This document shows, piece after piece, positions 1 to 11,000 of a DNA stretch of 64,000 nt (its first letter is position 1; the number at the start of each line of letters is the position of its first letter). The DNA is taken from positions 30,995,786 through 31,059,785 of the forward strand of contig QCXZ01000041.1 in assembly GCA_025024175.1 (NCBI GenBank). The letters are read 5' to 3'. The DNA comes from Rhyzopertha dominica (lineage: Eukaryota; Arthropoda; Insecta; Coleoptera; Bostrichidae). The notes under the pieces were generated by a model that worked only from the letters and a program-made list of their open reading frames with translations, was not told the origin of the DNA and did no database searches. The position numbers and the translations under genes were made by a program.

Positions 1-1750
1 ATGATGGACGATGGAAGAATGGAAACTACTTGAGGGTCATCTAGCAACTTACTCCAAAAAGGCTAAGTACACATCTCCCCAAGTTCAAAATTCATTAATT
101 TGAGTTTTTCTATGATTAATTTGTATGAAAATGGTATTCGCCAGTACGTTATTGGCTAACGATAGCGTGGGATTTTCAATTATTTTAACAGATGAAACAG
201 CGAAACGTGGAGGTAAGCTGGTAAGCGAACATTGGCGAAGAAGAACAGCTGTCATTGTCATTGAAAGTTTCTACGTTTTACAAGCAATATTTTAAGCACT
301 CTGTAAAAACTATTTAGCTTAAATTTAAACAACCTTGTTGGGTTGGTATTTGATGGATAAAACTACTTATTCATAAATCTCGTAGCAGAGCAGAGATGTG
401 AACAGCTATAATAAGCCTGTCAACAGATTTATAATACACAGAAAATATAGTGTTTAGTCACAATTTGCTCTTAATAATTGTTAGATATGTTCCACAGAAC
501 AAATGCTGTGCAACAATGAATAAGGAATTAATATCCGAAGGCAACATTCTTCCACTGTTCTTCTCATAAACTTTATTTAGTTGTAAACGATCTCAACACC
601 ATTAATATATGATTCAAAATTAATGGAACTAGGTAATATTTACACACGGCATAATCAACCAAACTTCAATTTTAGACTGCTGAAGAATATTTCAGAATTA
701 CTATATTTATTCCCTACTTTTGGTCTCAATAAAATATTATTAAAATCAAAATTTACAAATGACTCCACATTAGCGTTTTGTTTTGGTTGCATCCGTCAAT
801 AATGAAACCAAAATATTATTAGCGAAAGTCAGTTGACAATAAGTACATCTCACAGATTTGGAGTCGCAAATTTACGGGCCGGATATATAACATAGCATTG
901 GATTTTCCAACATTTCAAAACTTGTGAACAAAGAATGACATTTTTGTATTTTTTTTTACAAAACAGCCCCAGCAATTTGCATTACTTACTAGTTACTAGG
1001 ACTTCGACTGCACATATACCATTCATCTTTAAATGTTTAACCAAAACAAAGTTATGTAATTTAAAATACAGCACACTTACTTCCAAAATTTTGGTAATGG
1101 CACTAGGCACTATAAAACAAAAAACACAAGAAGATAAGATAGCTTGCTGCTAAAATATTTTATTATAAGTAGGTACATACATAGCCAACATAAACTTGAT
1201 GAAGACTGTTGAATTGTGGAATATACACATAGGTATTTGGTGTATAATTGAACTTAGTTTATCTTGCAAAACATTTTTTATGCATGGGCATAAACCGCAG
1301 CTAAATAAATAATACTGCTTGAGCACTGGTTACACTACTTAATTAATACATAAGAAATTAAACTAGCAAATGTTGAGATTGGGAACTTTTTTAATGATAA
1401 ATAGATACTAGCGAAAATTTTATCAACGAACAAGTCCAAGCCCTATTTGTTTAACGAATGATCACTAGAACTCTTTATTTAGGCTGAAACAACAAATAGC
1501 ATTTATTAAACAAAGCCCTACCTTAAAAATTTATGAGTACCTACAGAAGTTTTTGTAAATCGCACAATTATAAAGGGCAGTTAAATTACTGTAGTCTATC
1601 TATTTATCAAAAATTAAAAAAAGACAAAACATTTGTTGATAAGAAAGTAGATAGGTACCTATGCCTATTTATGTACGTACTACCATGATACATATGTATG
1701 CTGTGTCTTCTGTAATACCCTACAGTAATGAACACATTTTTTGATATGTA
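1..1750. other. Intergenic, no gene recognised
   Basis: AT-rich sequence with only short chance open frames. The 72-codon plus-strand frame at 935-1153 has no recognisable protein character and contains homopolymer-derived codons. No RNA gene or TIR element was recognised before the palindrome that begins at 1751. Confidence 0.6.
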
Positions 1751-2813
1751 CAGGGTGAGCAAATAAGAGAGGTGGCCGGTCATATATCTCATAAACCAGT
1801 AGCCCTAGAGCTTTGAGGTAAAAAATTTCTGAAGTGGCTAAGAGAAATTTGTGGAAAACATTTTCGAGTTTGTAAAGTGACCGCTAGAGGGCGCTGTGGT
1901 ACCTCCAAATTACAAAATTAATGTTTGTGTCATTTTTAGCCTAATAAATGTCTTCGGTATTAAACATTTTAAGATTGTTTGGACTAAAGCCTACCATTTT
2001 TGTTTAAAACATTTTTTTGTTAAATGAAAAATAATATAGTGGGGGGCGGGTGAATATTAATATAGAAAATGGCTAATATTTCAGGTTTGGCTTGACCGAT
2101 TTCAACCGACGAGGTGTCGTTTTCAAGAGCTTATGTGCCCTTATAAAAAGCAATTTTAAGTTTCGGAACATAGTTCGTCTATTGACCGCAAAAGGGCGGT
2201 TTCTGAAGTTACTACCTAAATATCGATTTTTCTGGAAATTTTTAAATGCAACGATATAAGGCTGCTTACTTCATTAAAAGAACAATTGAATATAGACTAA
2301 AATGGTGAAAACCGCACCATTTAAAAAATTCTAGAAAAATCGATATTTAGGGAATAATTCCAGAAAACGCCCTCTTGGCGGTCAACACAAACAACGTTCT
2401 GACACTTAAAATTGCTTTTTATAAGGGCACATAATCTCTTGAAAACGACACCTCGTCGGTTGAAATCGGTCAACCCAAACCTGAAATACTATCGATTTTC
2501 TATATTAATATTCACCGGCCCCCATTCCTTCATTTGACATTTAAGAATAAAATGTTCTAAACAAAAATGGTAGATTTCAGTCCAAACAATCTTAAAATGT
2601 TTAATACCGCAGACATTTATTAGGCTAAAAATGACACAAACATTAATTTTGTAATTTGGAGGTACCACAACTACTAGCTGTCACTTTATAAACTTGAAAA
2701 TATTTTCCAGCAATTTCTCTTAGCCACTTTAGTTAAGAAAGTTTTTACCTCAAAGCTCTAGGGCTACTGGTTTATGAGATATGACCGGCCACCTTTCTTA
2801 TTTGCTCACCCTG
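1751..2813. mobile_element. Palindromic (foldback) MITE, Tc1/mariner-type ends
   Basis: The element begins CAGGGTGAGCAAATAAGA and ends with the reverse complement TCTTATTTGCTCACCCTG apart from one or two mismatches. It is flanked by TA on both sides (1749-1750 and 2814-2815). The inverted repeat continues through almost the whole element. Each arm is about 500 bp, about 1751-2250 and 2320-2813, with about 70 bp of unique centre. Matching landmarks include the GGCCGGTCATAT block at 1773 and its complement near 2783, and the GACGAGGTGTCGTTTTC block near 2108 and its complement near 2445. There is no coding potential. A CAGGG terminus with a TA target duplication is typical of Tc1/mariner non-autonomous elements. 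The superfamily call is inference. Confidence 0.85.
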
Positions 2814-2822
2814 TACATTGTA

Positions 2823-4462
2823 CAGGATTTCTAATATAAATGATTCATGCATTCATGCATCCTCTCAGAAAAGTGAACACAACTACTGGTTTAACAGTTA
2901 CTTGTCATTTGTTTATTGTCGAATTACTTTATATATTTTAATACCAGAAAACGCGTGGCAGTGTGTATATTTAACATATGCTGTAGCGTTTTGTAGAATA
3001 ATTAAACTAACTTTAATATGACTGAAGAAAGCTCAGATTTCGGAGCTGTGGAGTGTTTCTTAAAACTTTTATGTATCTTAGTTGTTAGGTTGTGACTACA
3101 GTAAATCTGTTAAATTATATTGTGAAGAACTAAAAGATGTTTATAGCCTGCCATAATGGTAAAATTCATAGTTAGAGTAACAGTGACAGCAGCAGCACTA
3201 CCTAACCTAAAAACTGTAAATTGTTAATTAGGCATTTCAGAACACGTGACCTCAGTCCCTTTAAAAATGGCGGTTGTTGGCACACAAAACTAGTGTTTAC
3301 ATTGAGCTCTTATGGGAGAAAACTTTTACAAATTTATTTCAGTATTTTGTGACACGAAATTTTAAGCTAATTCCTATATTTAGATTCGTTATGGTTAGTT
3401 GGATATATGTATATAGTTTTAGTGCAATATAGGTACGCTGTCATTAGTGAAAAAGAGTGCGAATAAAGACAGTTGTTTTACTTTGAGGCGAGTATAAAAC
3501 ACGTAATCATCATGTAGTCCATTACACTGAAACTATTGTTTATATTAGTAGATACGGCGTATTATATGATGTAACCATGATATAATAATTTGTTCAGTGT
3601 GTTTTGTGCAGCACGAATCAAAACAACAATCACAACAAATAACAGCATTCAGCAACCATCTTGTTTTTATTTCTGACAACTGACAAAAAACAAAACATTT
3701 TCGATGTAAATACAGGAATAGGGAGTGTGTCAACCTGCCAACAGGAAGTTCGTCACCTTCAACAATCTTTTTCTCGTTTATTATGCCGAATATTGCTTTA
3801 AAATTACACAGGTATATCTAGCTAATCATGACAAACCTAAATATATGCAGTGCGCTACTAATTTCAGCCCCGAACATACATAAAAAAAATCTTAAAGTTT
3901 GTCTTCCGTAAGAACTCCATGTAAATAACGGCTTTGTGTGCCAACAGCCTCCATTTTTAAAGGGACTGTGACGTAATACTGAAATGCCTGATTGGTGGTG
4001 GTGCAATACTAGTTATAAAAGAAGTGCAAACATTAAAATAGGGAAAACGACAAATTAACTGCGTGGGCTTTCAAATTTGTTGAAAAGAGTTAAATCCATA
4101 ATCCATAATCATATCATATCTGAAAGGCGGTGACCGCAACAAAAAGGGGGTTATGACGGACGTAGTTGTGTACTTATATTAAAGTAGGTACGTAGGTACG
4201 TTGTGTAGCTTCGTACAAGCAAATTATGTTTATTAGTTACTTACCTTTGAAAAGAAAATATAACCGTAAATTGTTGGAAAAATCTTTATAAAACTATCAG
4301 TTTCGTTGCTATAACTTTATGCGCAACCTTCAGTACAGTATTTGACAGTATATTGTGGATTTGTAGCTTGGCAGTTTGGCAGCAGTTACAAAAAGGCACA
4401 AAGAATTCAGAAATCAATGCCGCTAGCGTTGCATGATGCGTGAATCATTTATAGAAACCCTG
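2823..4462 (+). mobile_element. TIR element of the CAGGGTTTCTATAAATGATTC family, copy A
   Basis: Left end CAGGATTTCTAATATAAATGATTCATGCA; the right end is the complement, TGAATCATTTATAGAAACCCTG. TA is present on both sides (2821-2822 and 4463-4464). Shares internal blocks with two other copies in the window (20620-21258 and 32675-32987), such as TTCGGAGCTGTGG and CTTGGCAGCAGTTACAAAA. It is the longest copy, 1640 bp, because a second palindromic element is inserted at about 3228-3990. No intact reading frame. Only 9 bp (TA-CATTG-TA) separate it from the preceding palindromic element. Confidence 0.8.
3228..3990. mobile_element. Palindromic element nested in copy A
   Basis: The left arm starts TTAGGCATTTCAG and the right arm ends CTGAAATGCCTGA. 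The arms also match through the CAGTCCCTTTAAAAATGG block near 3254 and its complement near 3953, the TTGTTGGCACACAAA block near 3274, and the ATATTTAG block near 3375. Arms are about 190-200 bp around a unique centre of about 380 bp. Neither of the other two family copies has this block, so it is an insertion. Superfamily not determined. Confidence 0.72.
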
Positions 4463-7400
4463 TATAAGTTTTAGTAGTTGTATTTCCTCGTACAAGTCAC
4501 TTATACCTACTCAAATTTCAAAGTAATACTCATATGGCAATTCATTACAATATAAACGTTTCCATATTAAAGTACCTACATGTATAATATATGTATAGTA
4601 GTGGTCCAAAGATTTTCTTTTTTAAGTCTTTGTAGGACATATTTATTATACCACCTGGAATGGTGGTAGTAATGTACCTAGTAGTATCTGAAGACCACTT
4701 GATTTTATGGCTTGTGAGCTTATTACCAACTTGCGGCATTAAATTCAAAATATTAGTTGATTTACACTTCCAGTCCATATTCTTTAAAGACCTATACATA
4801 TATGATCAAACCAAAAATGGTTGTATAATACGGAACTTTCTTGGACTAGACAAGATACAGCTTAATACCGAGCGAGTAAAGCGAGCGAGACTAATAATAT
4901 AGGTACAATGTGTTATAAAGTTCAAGTACGACCTAGTTGCATACAAAAACATTATATTTGATTGCAATAACAAAAATTTTTTACAATACTGATGCACTTC
5001 CTTGTCAGCTGTATTGGGTGTTCATTTAAAAAAAGTCATCAAGTCTACCGACGAAGATCTACGTCTATGTCTTGTCTTTTTGTTAACGCAAAGTGAGGTT
5101 ATGTTAAAGTCTGCTAACAATAAATTATTAGTTATTAAACAGTCCAAGGCTCAGTTTCTACCTAAATTACTTCCATTTGGCCAAATCCGTACTTGAAAAC
5201 CCATACGGAAAGACAAAAAATTTAAAATTGATGCGAGACGTAATTATTAATAATTATTATTTAAAATTGAGTTGACGGTTGAGGGTTGACAGACATGGCA
5301 GGTTGCAAACTTCCCCACCGGTTTCCCATCGTCATCAGTTTCTTCGCGCTTCTCGTCCATCAACTGTTGAACTGGTTCAGCATGAAAACTTTTTAATTCA
5401 GCATTCAGTAATTTAATTCCAATTATAACTGACATATCAAATCATTTTTGTAAAGCAGTGAAGCGAAATAAGTGAAAATGTTACGTTAGCCATGGCTTCT
5501 TTAAATGAACAGTCGATACAAAAACATGACACTTTGTAAGTAGTAACTTTGGCAATGCTAACTGACTCATGTATGACAGACCACATCTTCCTTGGGATTG
5601 ACCTTAAAGTCTGTCATTTGTGCCTTAAACCTAAACCAGTTAATGAAATAGCTTCATTCCAACGCTATAGATTATATAGGAAGTAAAAAAAGTCTTAATG
5701 ACAATAGAAAACTACCTTGCGGCAACTAAACGGTAGGTATTGAAAGTACATTATAAGGGTCGCATCTTAGATAGCATTTTATCGACCAATGACATTTTAC
5801 TTTATAGCCTGCTCTTACTATTAAAATAAAACTACTTTCTTGATTCGTTTAACGTCAACCCGCGTTACCAAGGTTATGAAGTGCCATAATATTTGTGCAA
5901 GTTACCACCAGTGCACCAGTTCCCTTAAGATGTATTTTTTTGTAATGAAAATTAAGCAATTTTAGCAGTCAAACATAAAACGGTCTATGTAATTCAGTCG
6001 TATAACGCTGTTTTCACATGTTTTTTAGATAGCGCTGGGTCATGTGAATATGGTCCTAAAAGCATATCATGTAATTTGAACATTTTACTTGATGTTATTA
6101 CGTCAAAAAATTAACATTACTTTTCAATTTGAAAAAAAATTGTCATTTTCAGCAATGATGTTTTTAGGGTTAAAATAGATTGTAATCAGTCCTGGCAATT
6201 TTAGAATGGAATGAACACCCATATCATCGTAAAATAGATACAGAAGGCACGGCCTAATTCTAAAAAAAGATCTAAATTACACTTAGATAACTGTTAAAAA
6301 TGATTTATAGGACTTTGTGCGTCATATCCCTTTACGATAGACATTTTCCGAATGAACATTGTATTTACTAAAATGTCTTTTAGAATACGATTTTCCAATA
6401 ATTAACATAGAGGATGTCTAATAACAGTTTTGGATGAATTATGTTACGACAAAAGAATTACAGATAAACAGGAACGAAAGATAATGGCATTTGAGAAAGA
6501 AGCAAGTGAAATCAGTTAGGGTAAATATAACTGTATGCAAATCCTTTACTGGTTTTTTAATTATTCGCATTTTTTTTTAATTGGACAGCTATCACTTAAA
6601 GAATAGGCATTTAGTTAGTTAGAATTATTATTAATATATCCAATACTTATTTACTTTTATTTATTTCATTTGACAATCTGCCCTTACCTTTGTAAATTAC
6701 ATGCTTTGTAGAAAATAACCTTTTTCATGCCCCCGACAAAAATAAAGTAATAGTGGTCACAAGAAGTTTATTGATTTATAATGAAAAGCTTGGCTGCTTT
6801 AAATATCACTTTAAAAGTTGGTGCTTTAGTATCATCGTACATACACAAGCCGCTCTATGCGCTCTCGTCTAGCATTAAAAAGACCTGTGGATTAATAGAA
6901 TCCTGGGACCATCACTTTTCAAATTCAATTAAAATAGGTGGCAGATATATTTAACAAGACAATGCTTTTGAGTAATAAATGGTGTAGTAATAGAAACTAT
7001 TACTGTGCATAGATATGAGATTAACGTCAATATGTTTACAAGTTAGAATCTAATTGCCAATTAGTTAGTTAACTTTACATTCACTTTGAGATTTTGATAT
7101 GATCTCACCTAACAGTACATAGCGGTAAAATTACAGGTAGCGTGAACTTGAAAATCCTAGTTCTTTTTACGAATTACGATTACGAACCAAAATACTTTAA
7201 GTATCTGAACTTTGCCTACTTGTAGCATTAGAATTTCCAAATTACATTCTGTAGTATAACATTATTATTTGGATGTTACGTAACGTACTTATAAGTCAAC
7301 TTGCATCAATGATGCGTTTCCTTTTAAGAAGGTTGTAAGCTTAGAATTGATATTTTCGGAAATCCTAGTGTTACGAAACATTGGTGAGTCGGATAAATTA

Positions 7401-7911
7401 ACAATTAGTTTTGATTACATTTGCAATAGACCGCGAAATGGTTTGATTGGTTAAACTAGAACGGCTCCAAATTTGTTATGCGTCCCAAGGAAAACCAAGA
7501 GAAATTTCCAGTCTAACCTCCGAACGGCATATTCATTACACCAATGTTAATTCTTGCTGTTCCAAATGTTTATTCAAATTATTTAACTCTGTTTTTAATT
7601 GCTGAAAAATATTCGCCATGCTGAAATAGGAATAAGTCATAATACTGCAAACATACATTGTTATGAGCTTACTGCATTGTGTAGGTGCTCGCATCGGTGC
7701 TCTCTCTGGTGTTCAGGTTGACTTGCGTAGCAACAGATCTCTTTACTTTATTCTGCAGAAACAAAACCAAAAATCATTGTTGGTCATGCCGAGTGATTAA
7801 ATAGATCATAACGCGATAAAGAGATTAAACCAGAAATTCTTATTATGTCATGAATATATTTCATTTCTTTATTCTGAATGTATAAAAATACACATACAAT
7901 AATAAATATTA
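4463..7911. other. Intergenic, no gene recognised
   Basis: No supported gene. A short minus-strand open segment at about 5247-5435 has protein-like composition (listed separately). A small AT palindrome lies near 5242-5263. The rest is AT-rich sequence with frequent stops on both strands and no recognisable transposon protein. Confidence 0.55.
5247..5435 (-). other. Short protein-like open segment, unrecognised
   Basis: A minus-strand frame of about 62 codons reads FHAEPVQQLMDEKREETDDD, then GKPVGKFATCHVCQP, then a stop. The balanced composition, a CxxC pair (CHVC) and GC-richer codons differ from neighbouring chance frames. No splice junctions or upstream exon were established. It could be a 3' exon, a retrocopy fragment or chance. 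Confidence 0.25.
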
Positions 7912-7917
7912 TTTATT
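7868..7917 (-). terminator. Poly(A) signals for the acidic repeat-protein gene
   Basis: Two AATAAA hexamers on the minus strand (read as TTTATT at 7912-7917 and 7868-7873) lie about 175-220 nt beyond the stop codon at 8091-8093. This gives a 3' UTR of ordinary insect length. Confidence 0.55.
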
Positions 7918-8090
7918 ATAGGTACACTCATAAAATAGAATTTATAAACAAAACAACACTTAAAAAGTAAGCAGGAAGTATTGCATAGCTCTTAAATAAG
8001 AAAGTACAAAATCGCAGTAACGGTTCCTATTTAATTATGGACTGAACAGTTCCGACTGCACTCTAATAAAGCTATTATATCTAACCTAAT

Positions 8091-11000
8091 CTAAAAATTT
8101 CTACTATCCTCACTAGCCCTAAGGTGTCCTCGTAGTTTACCCAGTTCTGTCGTGTATACTCTGGCGTTTTCTGACAGCGGTCCATCGTCAGGATGGTCCT
8201 TTTCTTCGATTTTCTTGACATCTACCGTCGGACCGCTGTATTCCGGTATCGTGTACGTAAAATCTGTGGTGTAGCGATCTGGAATGTACTTATCTGGGAC
8301 GTACTCTGCTTTCCTCGTTAACCTCGATTTTGGTTTCGGAACCACCGTTTTTACATTTTCCGAACTGCTGTAGTCGTAGTCGAATGGAATTGGGACGGGA
8401 AGGGATTTGTCGGTTTTGGAAAGTTCGTGTAATTGATTGGGCACTACCCCTGAGTATAATGATTCAACTACTGCTGAAGCCTGCGCTTGACCGCTGGGCT
8501 CACGAACGGGAACGTTTCTGTTTTCTTCCTGCCGTATTCTAGGACGCCTCACTCTTACACGTCTTGGTCTTTGCTCTTCAGTGTACTGATTTCCCTCGGC
8601 GTTACCCTCAACAGGAACTAAACCTTGCTGCCGTTGCCTCTCTAATCGTTGCCTGTTATGTAGCTGTCTGTTCCTAGCCGCCCTTTCCTGCGCTATTCTT
8701 TGTCTTTCTGCTTGTTCTTGAGCTACCCTCTCCTGTTCGGCTTGTTCCTTCGCAAGCCTTTCTTGCTCTTTTTCTTCTTGCAAAATAAATTCCGGAATTT
8801 CTGGAATTGCTGGGTTTTCGTAATAAGTGATATCGAACTTGGTTGCTTTGTCGTAGCTCTGTTTAGGAGCTTTCTTGCTTGCTTCTTTTCGATTGGAATT
8901 TTGCCCTGTTTTTTCTTCGTCATTTTCGGCTTCTTTTTTAGGTTTCCCAAGGTTATCGAGGTCCGGTCGTTTTTCTGGATCGAAATTTTCGTAAGTTTCA
9001 GCTAATTTCGGCAAAAACGACGGATACTCTGTTTCCTCGTGATGTCTGTCTTCTTTTTCTTCCTTGTCTTCGGAATCATCGTTTTTCGTCTTCTTCTTAA
9101 AAAAGTCCCTAAATATTTGGTAATTGTCGAAATATTTTGTATTCTCTTTTTCATGTTCATCTTCATCATCATCTTCTTCTTCCTCTTTTGCCGCCTCTGT
9201 TTGATTATTTGTGTCACTCGCTGCAGAAACGGCATCACTGAAGAATGTGAATGGATAAGGAGCAAATACAAACCGCTGATCTACTCTGCTTTCTGCCGGC
9301 ATTGGGTCATCGAACAAATTTATTTCACGCTTCTTTTGTTTCTTTTTGTCCTGCTTGACTTCCTTCTTACGACTTTCAGCCTGTTTATCTTCTCCATGAA
9401 CATCTCGCAAATAGTCAAAGTTATCATAGTTTTTCAGAAAGTCGGACAACTCAACATACTGAGATTTTTCACCCTTCTTTTTCTTTTTGCTTGTCTTTCC
9501 TTTCCCTTCGTCAGCATCTTTAACCTCTTTCCTAGTTTCCTCCGTTTCTTTCTCCTCGCTCTCCTCGTCTTCATCTTCGTGTTGATCATTTATGATTGTA
9601 AATTTCTTTCGAGGTCTATACGAAAAATATTTGTTTTGTGGTTCCACATCGGGAGTGTCTTCAGATTGGCTTTCCTCTTGCGCACTTGCTTCTTTAAATT
9701 CTCTTTCAACTGGATTTTCAAATGCATAATGATCTGGTTCTTCAGTAGCGTTAGATGCTTCGGCGGTCTTATCTTCTTTAGAGCCCTGCTTTTCTTCCTT
9801 AAACGGATTTTTTGGTACAAGCGCATAAAGCTTATCTGCAGTAGTTTCGTCCTCGTCTGCTTTAGTTTTTACTCCCTTTTTCTTGCTTTCCTTTGCTTCA
9901 TGTTTAGCTTGCTCCCTCTTCCGTTCTTCTTCTTCGAATTCTTTTTCCAGTTCCTTTTGTAGTGGGCTCTCATAAGCAAAATGGTCTGGTTCTTCAGTGG
10001 GAGGTTCTGTTTTGACAGACGTTTCCTTACTGTTCTCTTTACCAGAATCTTTGGTTTCTGATTTTGAAGGATTTGACGGTACAGCTTTATACAGGTCTTC
10101 AATGCTTGTATCATCGTCTTTTTTAAGTTTAACGGTTTCTTTTTTACTTTCCGTTGCTTGCTGCTTATTATTATTGGACTTTGTAGATTTACTACTTACA
10201 GAGCCCGAAGCCTTACTTACTTGTTCCTTATATTCTTTTTCAATGGGGCTCTCATATGCAAAATGGTCAGGTTCTTCCGTAGTAACCGTTTTGCTAGAAT
10301 TTTTGCTTTTAGATTCCGCTTTAAATGGATTTTCTGGGACTAACGCATATAGATCTTCGACACTCACATGTTCATCCTTTTTTACTTTTACAGGTTCTTT
10401 TCTGCTCTCTTTTATCTGTTGAATGCCGGATTTAGAATTACTTTCATATTCCTTGAGTTCTTTTTCAAACGGACTTGAGTAAGAAAATTTATAAGGTTTT
10501 TCAGTCACGTCCANANTGTCTGTTTTCTTGATGTTCTGGTCTTTTTTAACTTCTTTTTCTTTTTTATCAAATACAAAGGGTGTTCTTGGAGCAGCTGCGT
10601 ACAGATCAGCAATGGTAGCAGTTTTCTCCTTTTTCTGTTTAACGGTGTCCCTTTTACTCTCGCTGGTATGTAGATTTCCCGATTTGGCTCCAGCATCAGA
10701 ACTACTTCTTGGCGTAAAAGTAAAGTACTGGTAAGTTGGAGTAGGTACAATGAATTTTTCAAGCGTTTTTGCTTCTGCGACCTTAATCCTTGTCTCAACT
10801 ACCTTGGATTCTTCTGCGGAAGATTCTTCATCATCGTCATCCTCAGCTTCCTCCTTCTCGGAATGGTCTGATCTCTTCACGTCATAGTCATAATCCTTGT
10901 AAGGAATCTCGAAGCGGTAGACGTTCTTAGGCGCTCTCTCTTCGTTCTCCTCTTCACTTTCATCTTCTTGCTCTTCTCTAGCTTCTCCGCTGTCGTCGTC

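Noticed and set aside
3818..4006. 62-codon minus-strand frame
   Set aside because: It is an arm of the nested palindrome, and the matching arm also reads open by symmetry.
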